Origin: Cymodocea nodosa
Lineage: Eukaryota; Streptophyta; Magnoliopsida; Alismatales; Cymodoceaceae
NCBI GenBank assembly: GCA_036874045.1
Contig: JAZBRI010000011.1
Location: 9,291,501 to 9,355,500 of the forward strand
DNA: 64,000 bases
Reading direction: 5' to 3'
A program made the position numbers and the translations under genes. The notes under the pieces were generated by a model. It searched no databases and was not told the origin of the DNA. It saw nothing but the letters and a program-made list of their open reading frames with translations. Each line of letters opens with the position of its first letter. Position 1 is the stretch's first letter. This document shows, in pieces, positions 46,564 to 58,140 of the stretch.

Positions 46564-48642
46564 CTAACCAGTTTGCTTCCTCATAGGGATGAGCTCATTC
46601 TTATCATTTGCTTCTACCGTCACTCTTGATTTCTTAGGGACAACTTGAATAGGACTGACCCAAGTACTATCAGAGATTGGGTAGATGATATCATTATCCA
46701 AAAGTTTAATTATTTCTTTTTTAACTACCTCTCGTATGTTAGGGTTTAATCTCCTTTGAAACTCACAAGAGGGCACAACATTATCTTCCAAATAAATTCT
46801 ATGTTGACAGATAGCAGGACTTATACCTTTGATATCTGCCATAGTCCAACCAATGACTTCTTTAAATTCCCTCAGCAAATCTAACAAACTCAGCTCTTGT
46901 TCTCTAGACAAGTCATTTGCAATAATCACTGGAAAAGTCTCATGTTCTCCTAAAAATCCATATTTCAAATTATCAGGTAAAGGTTTCAACTCTAATGAAG
47001 GAGCTTCTAAAGTTGGGAGTTCATGTGGAGTATTGGTGGGGAGTTCCCAAACTTGGCTCTCCTCATCCTCTCCTCCAATGATCTCAACTTCATCATCTTC
47101 ACATCTCATTCCAGAGTTTGATTCATTTAGAATATTTAGCATCTTTACCTGCACAATCTCATCCATTCCATCCTCTTCATATTCAAAAAATTGGAGCATA
47201 TGTGCACTCACTTCATCATCTTTATGCTCCTCAATTGTTCCTCCTTTAGGATGGAAAACATTCAACTCAATTCTCTTATCTCCATAGGTTAACCTCATGA
47301 CACCTGACTTATAATTAATCACTACCTTAGTAGTGGCCAAAAATGGTCTACCCAAAATAAGAGGAATAAAATCAGACTTATGCAGAGAATTACAGGTTTC
47401 TAAAACTAAAAAATCTACAGGGTAAATACAATCTCTAATCCTAATGAAGACATCCTCGATCTTCCCTCGAGGGTATCTTAAAGACCCATCAGCTAACTGT
47501 ACAATGGTTTTGGTTTTCACCAGGCCCTCTAATCCTAGGGATTCAAAAACACTACTAGGCATGACATTAATTCCAGCTCTCAAATCTATGAGAGCTTTAT
47601 CTAATGTTTTATCCCCAATAATACAAGAAATCAAAGGAGTACCTAGATCATCTAACTTAAAAGGAAGGTGGTTGGTAAAAGGAGAACTAGCTTTTTGAGC
47701 TAGAAAGGCTCTCTTAATGACTTTCCTGGTTTTCTTCTTAGTGCACCACCCCTTAAGAAATTTAGCACAATTATGCATTTTTTTTAATAAATCAAAGAGA
47801 GATATATTAACTTGCACTTGTTTAAAAATTCTTTCAATGTCTTCATTTTTTATATTTTCATTTGATTTTAACCTATCAGGATAAGGTGCTAAAGCTATAG
47901 GTTGAGTAGGTTCTAAATGATTTTCTTTAGGTTCTAAGTCTACTCCCTCTCCATCTAAGTTACTATGTTGATTTTCAATATTTTCATTTTCCTTATTTTC
48001 TTCTTCTTGTCTAATTATTTCATTTTCTTCTCTTATGGGTGGGGTCTTATGAGTGACATTACCTGATCTAAGTGTTACATAAGCATCTACTAAGTCACTT
48101 TCTTCACTTAAATTTTTCCCACTATTTTCATTATTTTCTTCAATTGTTACAAAATTTTCTGAATTATCCTCGCGTTCTCTTTCTATATTAATTTGAAATT
48201 GGTGCTCTACCTCTTCACTAGGTTGGGTTGAAGACTCTTCTAATCCTATAGATGGATTTATCTCATAACCTCCTTCTTCTAACATCCTAGTTAGATCTTC
48301 AATTTGTTTTCCTAAGGCTTGCACCTCACTCATAATTCTAAATTCTTTTCCCTCAATTGGTTTTTCATAAATAGTTGGTTGAGTATAATAATTTTGACAT
48401 TCATTTTCTTCATGATAGTAATTAATTGAATTAATGGCTTTTACTATTTCATCTTCAGGGTTTTGTAAACATTCTTCTTCATTATGTCCTAACATTAAAC
48501 ATTTATTACATTGTTTAACATTTTCTTATGGTTGAGGTGGATAATAATAAAAAATGCAATTGGTTGTGGTATGCCCCTCTACATGACATAAGTCACAATA
48601 AAGAGAACATTCATCTCCAAAGGCAAAGAAATTATTTTCCAT
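46564..48642 (-). pseudogene. gypsy-2 nucleocapsid, protease and RT start (G2)
   Basis: Begins MENNFFAFGDE at 48642, some 90 bases after the PBS. Two CCHC knuckles, CDLCHVEGHTTTNC and CNKCLMLGHNEEEC, are separated by one stop near 48527. There is no capsid domain. A long acidic linker contains DAYVTLRSG near 48080. The protease region (CAKFLKGWCTKKK, then LIDLRAGINVMP near 47590 and LILGRPFLAT near 47350) has Arg in place of the Gly after the catalytic Asp-Leu, which should harm activity. RT begins near 46760 (RRLNPNIREVV) and breaks at the TAG near 46564. From 48495 to 46564 the frame is open for 643 codons. Confidence 0.86.
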
Positions 48643-48730
48643 AATTATCTCTTTTGAAGATGCACAACCAAAACACTTAAAAGGCTCAAGTCTAATCTAA
48701 AAAATTAAAACCTAGATTATACCATGCCAA

Positions 48731-48749
48731 ATCCCCGGCAACGGCGCCA
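48731..48749 (-). other. gypsy-2 primer binding site (G2), tRNA-Asp
   Basis: The + strand reads ATCCCCGGCAACGGCGCCA, identical over 19 bases to the 3' end of plant tRNA-Asp(GUC) as I recall it, including CCA. The LTR starts six bases further on. Confidence 0.92.
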
Positions 48750-48755
48750 AAAACA

Positions 48756-50385
48756 TGTTTGGATTTTTTTTAGAAGTTTTAAATTTATAAACCACAAGTG
48801 CACGGTGTCTATTGAAGTACGTCAACAAGTACGGGTCGAACCATAGAGAAATGGGGATAATCTAGGATTCTAAATACAAGAATATGGTAAGCATATACTT
48901 TCCAAAAAATAGATTAGACTACAAAAAAGGTAAGTCCACGGATTTTTAATTTATCGACCAATCAACAGATTAGACTGAACATTTAATTTCAATCATATCT
49001 GTTAATGTGGACTTCAGATAAAAATTTTCACACTTAAAAACGCACGAATAGTATGATTGAAAATTTGGGGATTGAAAATGATGCATAAAATTGGAAACTT
49101 CTGCACGTTAACAATAGTATCTTAAAAACCTTATAAATCCCGAATTACTCAACCAAAAATTACAAAATCAGATGCGTTGCAAAATAGACATAATGTAGAT
49201 ATTAATGAAATATTTATTCGAATTTTTATACGATCTAAGTTGTGAGAAAAATATGTTATAATCACGATAAAAGAGTCTCAGACCTAATTCTGTGCTCGAT
49301 AGAGTTATAGCTTCAAAATCGCAACAAATCTTCTCGGATTGCTATGAAATTTTAGAGAATCACAGAAGACTTATAATATCACGATTAAGATTTTTTTCAG
49401 AATTTTCAGTTAAACAGAATCGCTCCAAAACGCATATGAACTCTCGGAATAAAAACAGATCAACAAAACTGCAAATCTGCAAACAACATGCACAACCTTC
49501 AACGAATTATATGTTGTTTCATGCATAACAGAATGTAATATCCGGATTTCAACATCAACAAACAACAATATATGAATATATATCAATAACAGCACCTGTT
49601 TTTATGATTTTCAGATGAAAAGAACAAAGATTCACGGATTCAAAAAGGAACAAACAAACAACAACGAATCTGTTTTCTACTTTTTCCCTATTATAATGAA
49701 AACTAAGAACATAAATAACTACCTACGTGAAACATGATAAAAAGTGAAACATCTAAAGCCAAGGAAGAGGGGAAAGGGGAGAAACGATTTGTGGAACCTC
49801 ACAAATGAAGAAAAGAACCCTTGTAGTGGTGGACGTCCCTCCTCCAAGATGTGGGATGAAGGCTTTCACGTTGGAGATGACTTGTGGAATGAAGATGATG
49901 AGATCCGAGTTGAAGAGATGTGGTGGAATGACCGGCGTTCTCCTTCCTTGCTTCAAGACGTGGAGCTCCAAGAGGGGGTGACGGCTGGTGGTGTTGGAGG
50001 TGGAAAACAAAAACTCCAAGGAGAAGACCTAGACGTGCATCACTCTCTTTTATAGAGAGAGTTTCCAAGTTTGGAGATCCATCTTTGATTCAACGATTGG
50101 GATTAAATCCCACTTAATTTTCTTTCTCCAATCTTCAATTTTTATGATCTTCAATTGAATTATAAACTTTTCATAACAATAAATACATCAAAATATCAAG
50201 TCATCCATAAAATTCATAAATGATGCATGTTTGAAATAATTTCCTACTTTTAACTGTATAAAATGGGGATTGGTTCTTATTGGTTAAATAATGAAATAAA
50301 TGCATAATATGACTTTAATAAATCTCATGTAAATCTATTTAACCAATAAGATCCTATAAAAATATGCAACATTTTAATCCAAACA
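48756..50385 (-). repeat. gypsy-2 5' LTR (G2), 1630 bp
   Basis: Complete LTR with inverted ends TGTTTGG...CCAAACA. The part at 48800-48870 (GTGCACGGTGTCTATTG, GGGTCGAACCATAGAG) is typical of the R/U5 end of Athila-like LTRs. No AGTTA hairpin arrays are visible, in contrast to the other LTR families here. Confidence 0.92.
50047..50054 (-). promoter_or_regulatory. TATA box of gypsy-2 LTR (G2)
   Basis: The minus strand reads CTCTCTATAAAAGAGAG, about 330 bases from the LTR start. It is identical in the other LTR at 42477-42484. Likely core promoter. Confidence 0.5.
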
Positions 50386-51143
50386 AATACTTAAAAGATA
50401 TTCTACAAAAACTCCAAGAAGATAAAGTTTCGATGAATCTACGAGTGGAGATCGTAGAAATTCAAAATGATAGTGGAGAAAGTGGAAATTCAAAATGATA
50501 GTGGAGAAAGTGGAAATTCAAAAAGATAGTAATTTGAACTAAAGAAAAAAATTAGTACATAGATTATAGATTATGGATTGTGGATTAAGTAGACGAACAT
50601 GTTGAATGTGAAGTTAGAGTTCGACTACTAGTAGAGAGTACGAGCTACGTTACAATGAGGATCTCAATCTCAAAAACCAAGTGTGAATATTCAATCTGGA
50701 TCCTAAACTGAAAACTCAAGTATGAATATTCATATCTAAAAAAATTCTCCAACATCAGAAAAAGAAGTTCGAAATTTCAAGCAATTTCAAAAAAGGAGCT
50801 GCAAACACAAAAAGTCTGGAAATTCGACAATTAGAGAAGAAGAGATATAGAAGTTGTGCAAAAAGAAGGAAAGGAGCTACGTGCATTAAGATCAGGTTTT
50901 ATACAATTCGAAATTATTTTTAAATAAGGACCTCATTTTCTATTTGAATTGCATATCGAACATTACTATATCAAAATCATCAAGAATGGAATTGAGCTGA
51001 AAAGATATTGTAAATTCTTTCTTTAGAGTTTATAAAGAACAGAATTTCATTTACGAGTGTTTTGTGCTCTTGTTTTATCCGCTGGTAATTTTAATTACTA
51101 AAGACACAATTCACCTCCCCTCTTGTGATACAACGATCCTACA
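50386..51143 (+). repeat. copia-1 5' LTR (copy A), 5' end missing
   Basis: Matches 41332-41970 and then 28305-28451, ending CGATCCTACA before the PBS. Tandem ~30-bp repeats (GTGGAAATTCAAAATGATA) lie at 50465-50530. The first ~490 bp of the LTR are not present next to G2. Confidence 0.85.
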
Positions 51144-51145
51144 AT

Positions 51146-51161
51146 TGGTATCAGAGCCAGG
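51146..51161 (+). other. copia-1 primer binding site (A), tRNA-iMet
   Basis: TGGTATCAGAGCCAGG, the canonical plant copia PBS, two bases after the LTR. Confidence 0.93.
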
Positions 51162-51287
51162 TTCTTGTTAGATTGTCTACACTTTGCTACATCTAGTATC
51201 AAAGCATTTTTCATAATTAGGAGCTTTCATTTCTCTATTTAGGAATTGGTTTTTCCTGTCATTTACTTAGGATCATCTGTTTAAAAT

Positions 51288-53227
51288 GGATAATACTGAA
51301 ATCTTAGTTATGATTGAAAGACAGACCATAAATCGTCTTCCTATATTCGAGGGTAGCAATTATGACTACTAGAAATATAGAATGAAAGTATTCTTTCAGT
51401 CAATTGATTTCAAATTATGACATATAATTAGCAATCCTATAGTGTTAGTTATAACTCCATATGATACTTGGACTTTTGATGAAAAGGAGCGAATGACACT
51501 GAATGCTAAAGGTTTAAACATCTTGTTTTGTGCTTTATCTCATGATCAATTTAACAAAGTTTCTGCATATCAAACTACATATGAAATATGGCATGCATTA
51601 GAAGTTGCCAATGAAGGTACTAACCAGGTCAAGGAATCTAAGATTAATATGTTAGTACATAAATATGAGCTTTTTAAAATACACGAAAATGAATGTATCT
51701 CTGATATGTTTTCCCATTTTCTTAAGATGGTAAATTCATTAAAATCTTTAAGCAAGAAATTCGAAGAAAAAGACTTGGTAAGAAAGATCCTTAGATATTT
51801 AACTAAAATTTGGGCTCAAAAGACAAGATCTATTGAAGAGTCCAAAGATTTAAATACATATACTCTCGATGATCTCATAGGAAATCTGACAGCCTATGAA
51901 GTACAACATTTAGAATCAAAAGGGAAGAATCCTAGAAGGGATCTAGCTTTTGAGACTGATAAAGTCTCAAAAGTCACTAGTCATTCTAACGATGATTTAC
52001 TGTTATTGACTAGAAAATTTAGAAATTTGTTGAAGAAACATAGGAACTTCAGGTCAGCAAAGATATCTAAAGATATGGAGAAGTCATTCATGAAAGACAA
52101 AATCATATACTACAAGTGCAACAGGCCAGGTCACTTTCAAATTGATTGTTTTGTTAACAAAGATAAGAAGAATTCAAGGAGGAATTTTAGGAATAAGAAA
52201 TTTAGAAAGAGAAGGGCACTTAAAGTGACATGGGATGACTCTTTAGCTTCACAAAGTGAAGAAACAAAGGATTCAACATCAGACAAATAATCCTCATCAA
52301 CATCAGAATCAGAAGAAAATTTGGCAAACGTATGCTTCATGGCAAAATCCAGTGAGGTATCCTTTGATCAAAATGCTAGTTTTGATGGATTACTTGTTGA
52401 ATACAATAAACTTCCTAGAAAATATAAGCAAGTAAAAACAGAAGGAAAGAACACTAGAAAAATGCTAGATGAATCTAAAAATAAAATTGATTTTCTAAAC
52501 TCTACGTTGAATAAATTTAAAGAAGAAAATCAAAAGCATGCATAGGAAATTTTAAAGTTTACTATAATAGAAAGAAAATTGCATGCTAATTGGGAAAATT
52601 TAATTGCTGATAAAAAGAAAATGATATGTAAATTGAAAAACTGAAACTGACTATTACAAATTTAAATTCAAAAATTAATATGTTAAAGATTAAGGTTTAT
52701 GATCAAAAGGCTACATTAAGTAAATGGAATAATAGTCAAACTATAAAAAATGAATTTAGTAGTAAAATATCAAATATAGAAAAACATAGTATTGGTTTAC
52801 ACGATGCATCTTCTAAAGATTATATATTGCATGATGGTACTGTTAAAAATAATGTCTTTATTTTTAGTACTAAGAATAGTAAAAGAAAAACTATTCCGTG
52901 TGTAATTAAAAAGGGAGATAAATATGTGCAAATTGATAAAATGCAACATATAAATGATAGAACCCGATGCAAGAATTTCAAAAGAAATTATCATAAAAAT
53001 CAAGCTAAGTTATTTGAGAATTTTAATATTTTTGATCAATTTTCTTTATATTTAAAAAATATTAGATATTGGGATTAGCAATCAAATAATGTCAGAAATA
53101 AAAATTTCATCTCTGATTTACATAGAGATAAATGTTCTGATAATTATAATACTAAGAGAAATAAATGCAAAAATAATTATCAGAAGATAAATAAGTTGAA
53201 GTCTAAAAATATTGATTATTTTGATAT
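51288..53227 (+). pseudogene. copia-1 gag and linker (copy A)
   Basis: Starts MDNTEILVMIERQ; Trp codons become stops near 51370 and 51418. Then 282 open codons (51442-52290) carry the gag domain (YEIWHALEVANEGTNQVK) and the knuckle CNRPGHFQIDC, whose leading Cys is Tyr here (IIYYKCN against IICYKCN in copy C). A stop near 52288 and another at 52543 precede a coiled Lys/Asn-rich region (52680-53078) leading towards protease. At 53227 the frame is interrupted by copia-2 copy B and resumes at 61189. Confidence 0.84.
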
Positions 53228-54662
53228 TGTTAGGATCAATAGGCTCACCAAAGGGGGTTGAATGGTGAAGGTGTGTAAATTTTACTTCTTTTAATTTAGA
53301 ATCAATTGATTCTATTAAACAGGAAGTTGAACTAAATTAAATAAGATGCACAACAATATGTGGAAAAGAAAACAACAATTTTTAGGTGGTTCACCAACTT
53401 GGCTAGTCCACCCCCAAGATACACTTGGGCTTCACTAAGTAGTTAAGTACTTACAACACTTGCTTTCAAGTTGAAGCAAGAACCAACACTTAAAGCTTTC
53501 AAGTATAAGCTCAACAACCAACCTTTCTTCGAGCTTTCAAGTTGAAGCTCTCAACCAACAATGAGTTTTCAGGTTGAAACTCACGAACCAACAGCTTGAA
53601 CTTTCTATCAGAGTTTATGCATAGGGAGCTTTTCTATTGCAATGACTCTTGAAGAGTATTCTTGAATGTTGCTGCCTTGAGAGTGTATCAGGAATTTTTG
53701 TGTAGCTCACAGTATGATATATTCGTTAATTTGATCTTCTCTTTACTTCTCATATATACCAAGAAGTATAACGAATATATTTACTTCCAACGGTTATTTT
53801 CTACTATACTAGATATGTAGCAGTCCCAAAAATAGTAAGTTACCATTCTATCTGATGTTTAGTAAGCAACCTTTCGATTCCCTTTGATTTTCGAATGGTT
53901 ATATGTGTAACTCACCGAAGAACATCTTTAACTCACCGAAAAACCACTGAAGTCTTTCTTCCATGTAGGATTTTAGGTTGTACAATGAGCTGACATTCAA
54001 TCGGATACTTGCAGCTGTAACTTACCGAACTATTATTTAATTGTCGGATAGTTAGCTACAGAAACCCTCCGAAATCCTTCGTTAAGTTTCCGACTACTTT
54101 ATCTAATTCAGCACGTGCATAATAGACTGACTTAAGTTTCAGATGGTTATACCTGTAACTCACCGAAAATTCCTGTTTTTTGGATAGTTAGCATTCTAAC
54201 TCACCGAAAAAACACTTAAGTCTTTTATTCTGGATTTCTGCACGTAGGTAATTGAATGACTTAAGTTTCGGATAGTTAGCTTTTCTAACTTACCGAAAAG
54301 TCCTTTAGCTTTCGAATAGTTAATTCCTTAACTCTCCGATCATTCAATCTTTCTTAACTGTCTGATCATTTAACTCTCCGAAAGCTTTGTAAATTCGGAT
54401 AGTTATCCTTCTAACTGTCCGATGGTATTTCTGCTGCTTTACTCTTCGGATACTTAAGCTTGTAACCTACTGAAAATTAACTTTCTTCCGGATACTTGGC
54501 TTGGTAACTATCTGATTTTTTTGTAGTTTTATAGCAGTAAATTTTGAACTATCTGATTCTGTTTATCTACCTTCTGAACTTTAGCTGCACTATCTTTATT
54601 GTGAAATACAATATATTTCCTCACACAAGTTTTTGCATTATCAAAATACTAGGATTCTAACA
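53228..54662 (-). repeat. copia-2 3' LTR (B)
   Basis: TGTTAGGATCAATAGG...GGATTCTAACA. Hairpins of type TTTCGGATAGTTAG...CTAACTTACCGAAA (54268-54299) recur from 53840 to 54560. GGTATATATG on the minus strand at 53751-53760 is a possible TATA box. Confidence 0.92.
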
Positions 54663-54683
54663 ATCTCCCCCTTTTTGATAATG
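54663..54683 (-). other. copia-2 polypurine tract (B) with inverted-repeat arm
   Basis: The minus strand reads AAAAAGGGGGAGAT at the LTR edge. TTTTGATAATG (54673-54683) pairs perfectly over 11 bases with CATTATCAAAA (54636-54646) in the LTR. Confidence 0.85.
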
Positions 54684-55086
54684 ACAAAATCCTTTACATT
54701 TATTTACATGTATTTCACTCCCTAGATTGTTTCTATACATTCAGTCACATAGAAACTAAGTAAGGCAACGACTTACAAGGAATATAATGAAGAGAAAATA
54801 ATTCCTCCCCCTGACTGAGTGTTGTCTTCTCCCCCTATCTGTGTGTTGGGATTTTCTTCCCCCTTTTAATACTTCTCCTTCTGTCTGTGCTGGAAATACT
54901 GTAAGTTTTCCATATTCTTTTTCAATTTCCATTTCCATATCCTTCTCCCCCTTTTTGTCATTATATAAAAAGGTGACTGATATATGTACAACTGTAAGAC
55001 TAATATCTAATATGTCCTGCACGAGTACATGTTAGCAGAAAGCAAGCTTCCATATAGTGAGCTTGAGAAATAATAAGTGAAAGCAT
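54684..55086 (-). other. copia-2 3' untranslated region (B)
   Basis: Non-coding. At least three further GGGGGAG-type purine tracts lie on the element strand (near 54805, 54830 and 54945). Short open frames here are not supported as genes. Confidence 0.55.
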
Positions 55087-56560
55087 TTATAGATCATGAA
55101 ATGAACATATGCCTAGATTTCTTCTAATATGATTAAAGGTTGATTCATTTAAGGGTTTAGTGAAAATATCTGCAAGTTGATTTTCTGTTGGAACAAACTT
55201 GAGTGAGATGTTTCCTTTTTCCACATGATCTCTCAGAAAATGGTGTCTGATCTCAATATGCTTGGCTCTAGAATGAAGTACTGTATTCTTTGATAAGTTT
55301 ATTGCATTAATGTTATCATAAAATATAACTGTATTCTGAATTTTCAGTCTGTAGTCTGCTAAGGTTTGTTGCATCCAAAGAATTTGAGCACAACACAGAC
55401 CTGTTGCAATATACTAGGCTTCAATAGTAGATAATGCAATACAATTTTGTTTCCTACTGAAATAGGAGATTAATGAATTTCCAAGTAGTTGGCATATGCC
55501 ACTAGTGCTTTTTCTGTCAGATCTGCTGTCTACATAATCTGCATCACTATAGCCTATTAATATTAGATTACTGTCAATTGAGTAGAATAATCTGAAATCT
55601 TTGGTGCCTTGTAGATATTTGAAAATTCTTTTGACTGATTTCAAATGAGATTCCTTGGGTGATGCTTGAAATCTAGCACACAAGCATACACTGAACATAA
55701 TATCTGGCATGCTTACTGAAAGATACAACAATGATCCAATCATGCCTCTATATTTCTTTTGATCTATTGTAACACTTGAATCATCCATTTCAAGTTTAGT
55801 GCTTGAGCTCATTGAAGTATTTGTAGATTTGATGTTTTCATAACCAAATTTCTTCAACATCTCTTTACAATATTTCTCTTGGTTGACAAAGATGCCATTT
55901 TGCACTTGATGGATCTATAAGCCTAAGAAAAACTTCAATTCTCCCATCATGCTCATTTCAAATTTATTTTTCATCAAATTTTGAAATCCATGACAGAGTT
56001 TTTCTGAAATGGCTCCAAAAACTATATCATAAACATATATCTGTACAATCAAAATGTGCAAATCAAAAGTTTTAATAATCAAAGTGTTGTCCACTTTGCC
56101 TATAGAGAAATTGTTTTTAGTTAAGAACTTTTTCAATTTCTCATACCAAGCCCTGAGTACTTGTTTTAGACCATATAAAGCCTTTCTTAGTTTGTAGACA
56201 TGATCTGGCTTGACTTCATCTTCAAATCTAGGAGGTTGTTTAACAAAAACTTCTTCCTGAATTTCTCCATTTAAAAAGTCACTTTTCACATCCATCTGAA
56301 ACAATTTTATCTTCATACTACTTGCAAAAGCAAGCAACATTCTGATAGTTTCTATTCTAGCTACAGGTGTAAAAGTTTCTTCATAGTCAATACCTTCTTG
56401 CTGATTATAGCCTTGTGCAACTAGTCGAGCTTTATTTCTAAGTATGTTTCATTCTTCATCTAATTTATTTTTGAAAATCCATTTAGTTCCAATGATGGAT
56501 TTTCCTACAGGTTTTTCCACTAATTCCTAGACATTGTTTTTCTAGAATTGATTTAATTCT
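55087..56560 (-). pseudogene. copia-2 reverse transcriptase and RNase H (B)
   Basis: RT motifs on the minus strand: LFQMDVKSDFLNGEIQEEV near 56290, ALYGLKQ near 56170, then the catalytic loop, which reads IYVYDIVFGA near 56020-56045. The first Asp of the YVDD box is Tyr, which should abolish polymerase activity. Further on come GMIGSLLYLSVSMPDIMFSV near 55720 and RNase H segments DRKSTSGICQLLGNSL and QLADIFTKPL, ending GICSFHDL. Stops occur near 55407 and 55908, and before 56340. Upstream RT sequence is broken but traceable to about 56560. Confidence 0.86.
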
Positions 56561-58140
56561 TCCTGCATAGACATTGTCTAGTAAGTATCCTTACAAGCTT
56601 CATCTACTGATTTTGGCTCTATTTCTAACACAAATGCACAAAAATTGCAAATATCCCGTGCTTTGCTTCAAGTTTGTACCCCTTTAGTTATATTTCCAAT
56701 TATTTGTTCCACGGGATGATCAGATCTGAACTTCCAACTATTATGATTCTAATACCTATTGTTATGAATCTGATCTGAAGCTTGGGATTTGAGTTTCTGC
56801 TTGTAGTTATCTTTTTCAAAATATTCATTTTCACTATCATTGTTAATCTTCAAATTTTTGAAATTCTGTATCAGATCTTCATCAAACTGAACATTTATAC
56901 TTTCCTCTACTTTTCTATCTTTAGCAAAATATACTCTATAAGATTTGCTTCTAGATGAGTATCCAACAAATATGGCAAGTTTAGACTTTGCATCAAACTT
57001 GTCTTTAGCATTTCTAGTGTTTAAGACAAAGCATTTGCATCCAAATGTCTTAAAGTGGCCAACATTTGGAGTCTTATCAAACCAAATTTCAAATGGTGTC
57101 TTATTCATCATAGATCTGATGTGAGTTCTGTTGGAAATGTGACAAGCTATTCCTATAACTTTAGCCTAGAGAAATTTTAGTAGATCAGTGGCATTCAACA
57201 TAGTTCTAGCCATTTCTTGCAATGTCCTATTTTTCCTTTCTACAACTCCATTTTGAGCTGGAGTTCTAGGACAGGAGAATTCATGCAAGATTCCAAATGA
57301 ATTACAAAGATTTTCAAATTCTCCTCCATGATCACTTTTGATTTTCTTCACTATTAGTTCCTTCTGATTCTGAACTCTTATGCAGAAGTTTCTGAACTCA
57401 TTACAAGTTTCATTTTTATGTGTCAAAAATATTACCCAAGTTAATCTAGAGAAATCATCAACAATAACAAAAGTATATTTTCGACCCCCAAGACTTGATA
57501 CTTGAGATGGGCCAAACAAATCCAAATGTAACAGTTCCAATGGCCTTTTGGTGGTAAATTCATTTTTGCTATGAAAAGAAGTTCTCTTCTGCTTCCCTAG
57601 CATACAGTCACTGCACACCCTATCTTTCTTTAATGTAAGTTTAGACTGTCCCCTGACAAGATCACCCTTGGATAACTTTCTGAGAGTTTTCATACTAACG
57701 TGACCAAGTCTTTTATGTCACACCCAATCATCTTCACTAAATGCTACCAAACAAGAATTGCTTACAGAATTTTCACATGGAAAGTTTAATGTATAAATTG
57801 AGCAATTTCTAATACCAATAAATTTTATTTCATTCGTAGCTAGATCAATAATGTCACAATTTTCAGTAGTAAAAGAAACTATATAACCTTTCATATAATT
57901 GTCCTACACTTAATAAATTTTTTTTTAATCTATTGACATGCAAGACATTCTCAATTATACCATTTTTAGATTTAATATTTCCTATTGCAGTTATTTTACA
58001 CTTTTCATTATTTCCAAACTTAACAGATCCTGAACTTAAGCTTTTAACATAATCAAGAAAACTTTTCTTACCTATCATGTGCTTTGAGCATCCACTATCC
58101 ACAATCCATTTAGTTGTATGTGCTTGGAGCTCCTTGTCAT
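56561..58140 (-). pseudogene. copia-2 protease and integrase (B)
   Basis: Protease active site WIVDSGCSKHM near 58100, then FGNNEKCKITAIGNI and LKKNLLSVGQL, after which a frameshift occurs near 57890. Integrase follows: CSDCMLGKQKRTSF near 57600, LLHLDLFGPS (Asp), KIKSDHGGEFEN (Asp) near 57330 and QNGVVERKNRTLQEMAR (Glu) near 57240, so the DDE triad is intact within 175 open codons (57693-57166). GHFKTFGCKCFVLN and the acidic linker run to about 56750. A stop separates the core from the C-terminal part. Confidence 0.86.

Larger units (their letters stand above)
41971..50385 (-). mobile_element. gypsy-2 element G2 (Athila-like), truncated 3' LTR
   Basis: Minus-strand element with full 5' LTR (48756-50385), perfect PBS, nucleocapsid-protease-RT-RNase H, a deleted integrase, PPT and a 3' LTR (41971-42814) lacking 786 bp at its outer side. 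The two LTRs show about nine differences over 844 shared bases by eye, the lowest divergence in the window. It lies inside a copia-1 LTR; AATAC follows its right end (50386-50390). The left duplication is lost. Confidence 0.9.

Noticed and set aside
46829..47287. 152-codon Ser-rich plus-strand frame
   Set aside because: Antisense to the acidic linker of the gypsy-2 polyprotein, which has clear protein homology on the other strand.
403..48749. tRNA-like 3' ends at 403-419, 13047-13064, 31897-31914 and 48731-48749
   Set aside because: They are retrotransposon primer binding sites beside LTRs; no cloverleaf surrounds them, so they are not tRNA genes.
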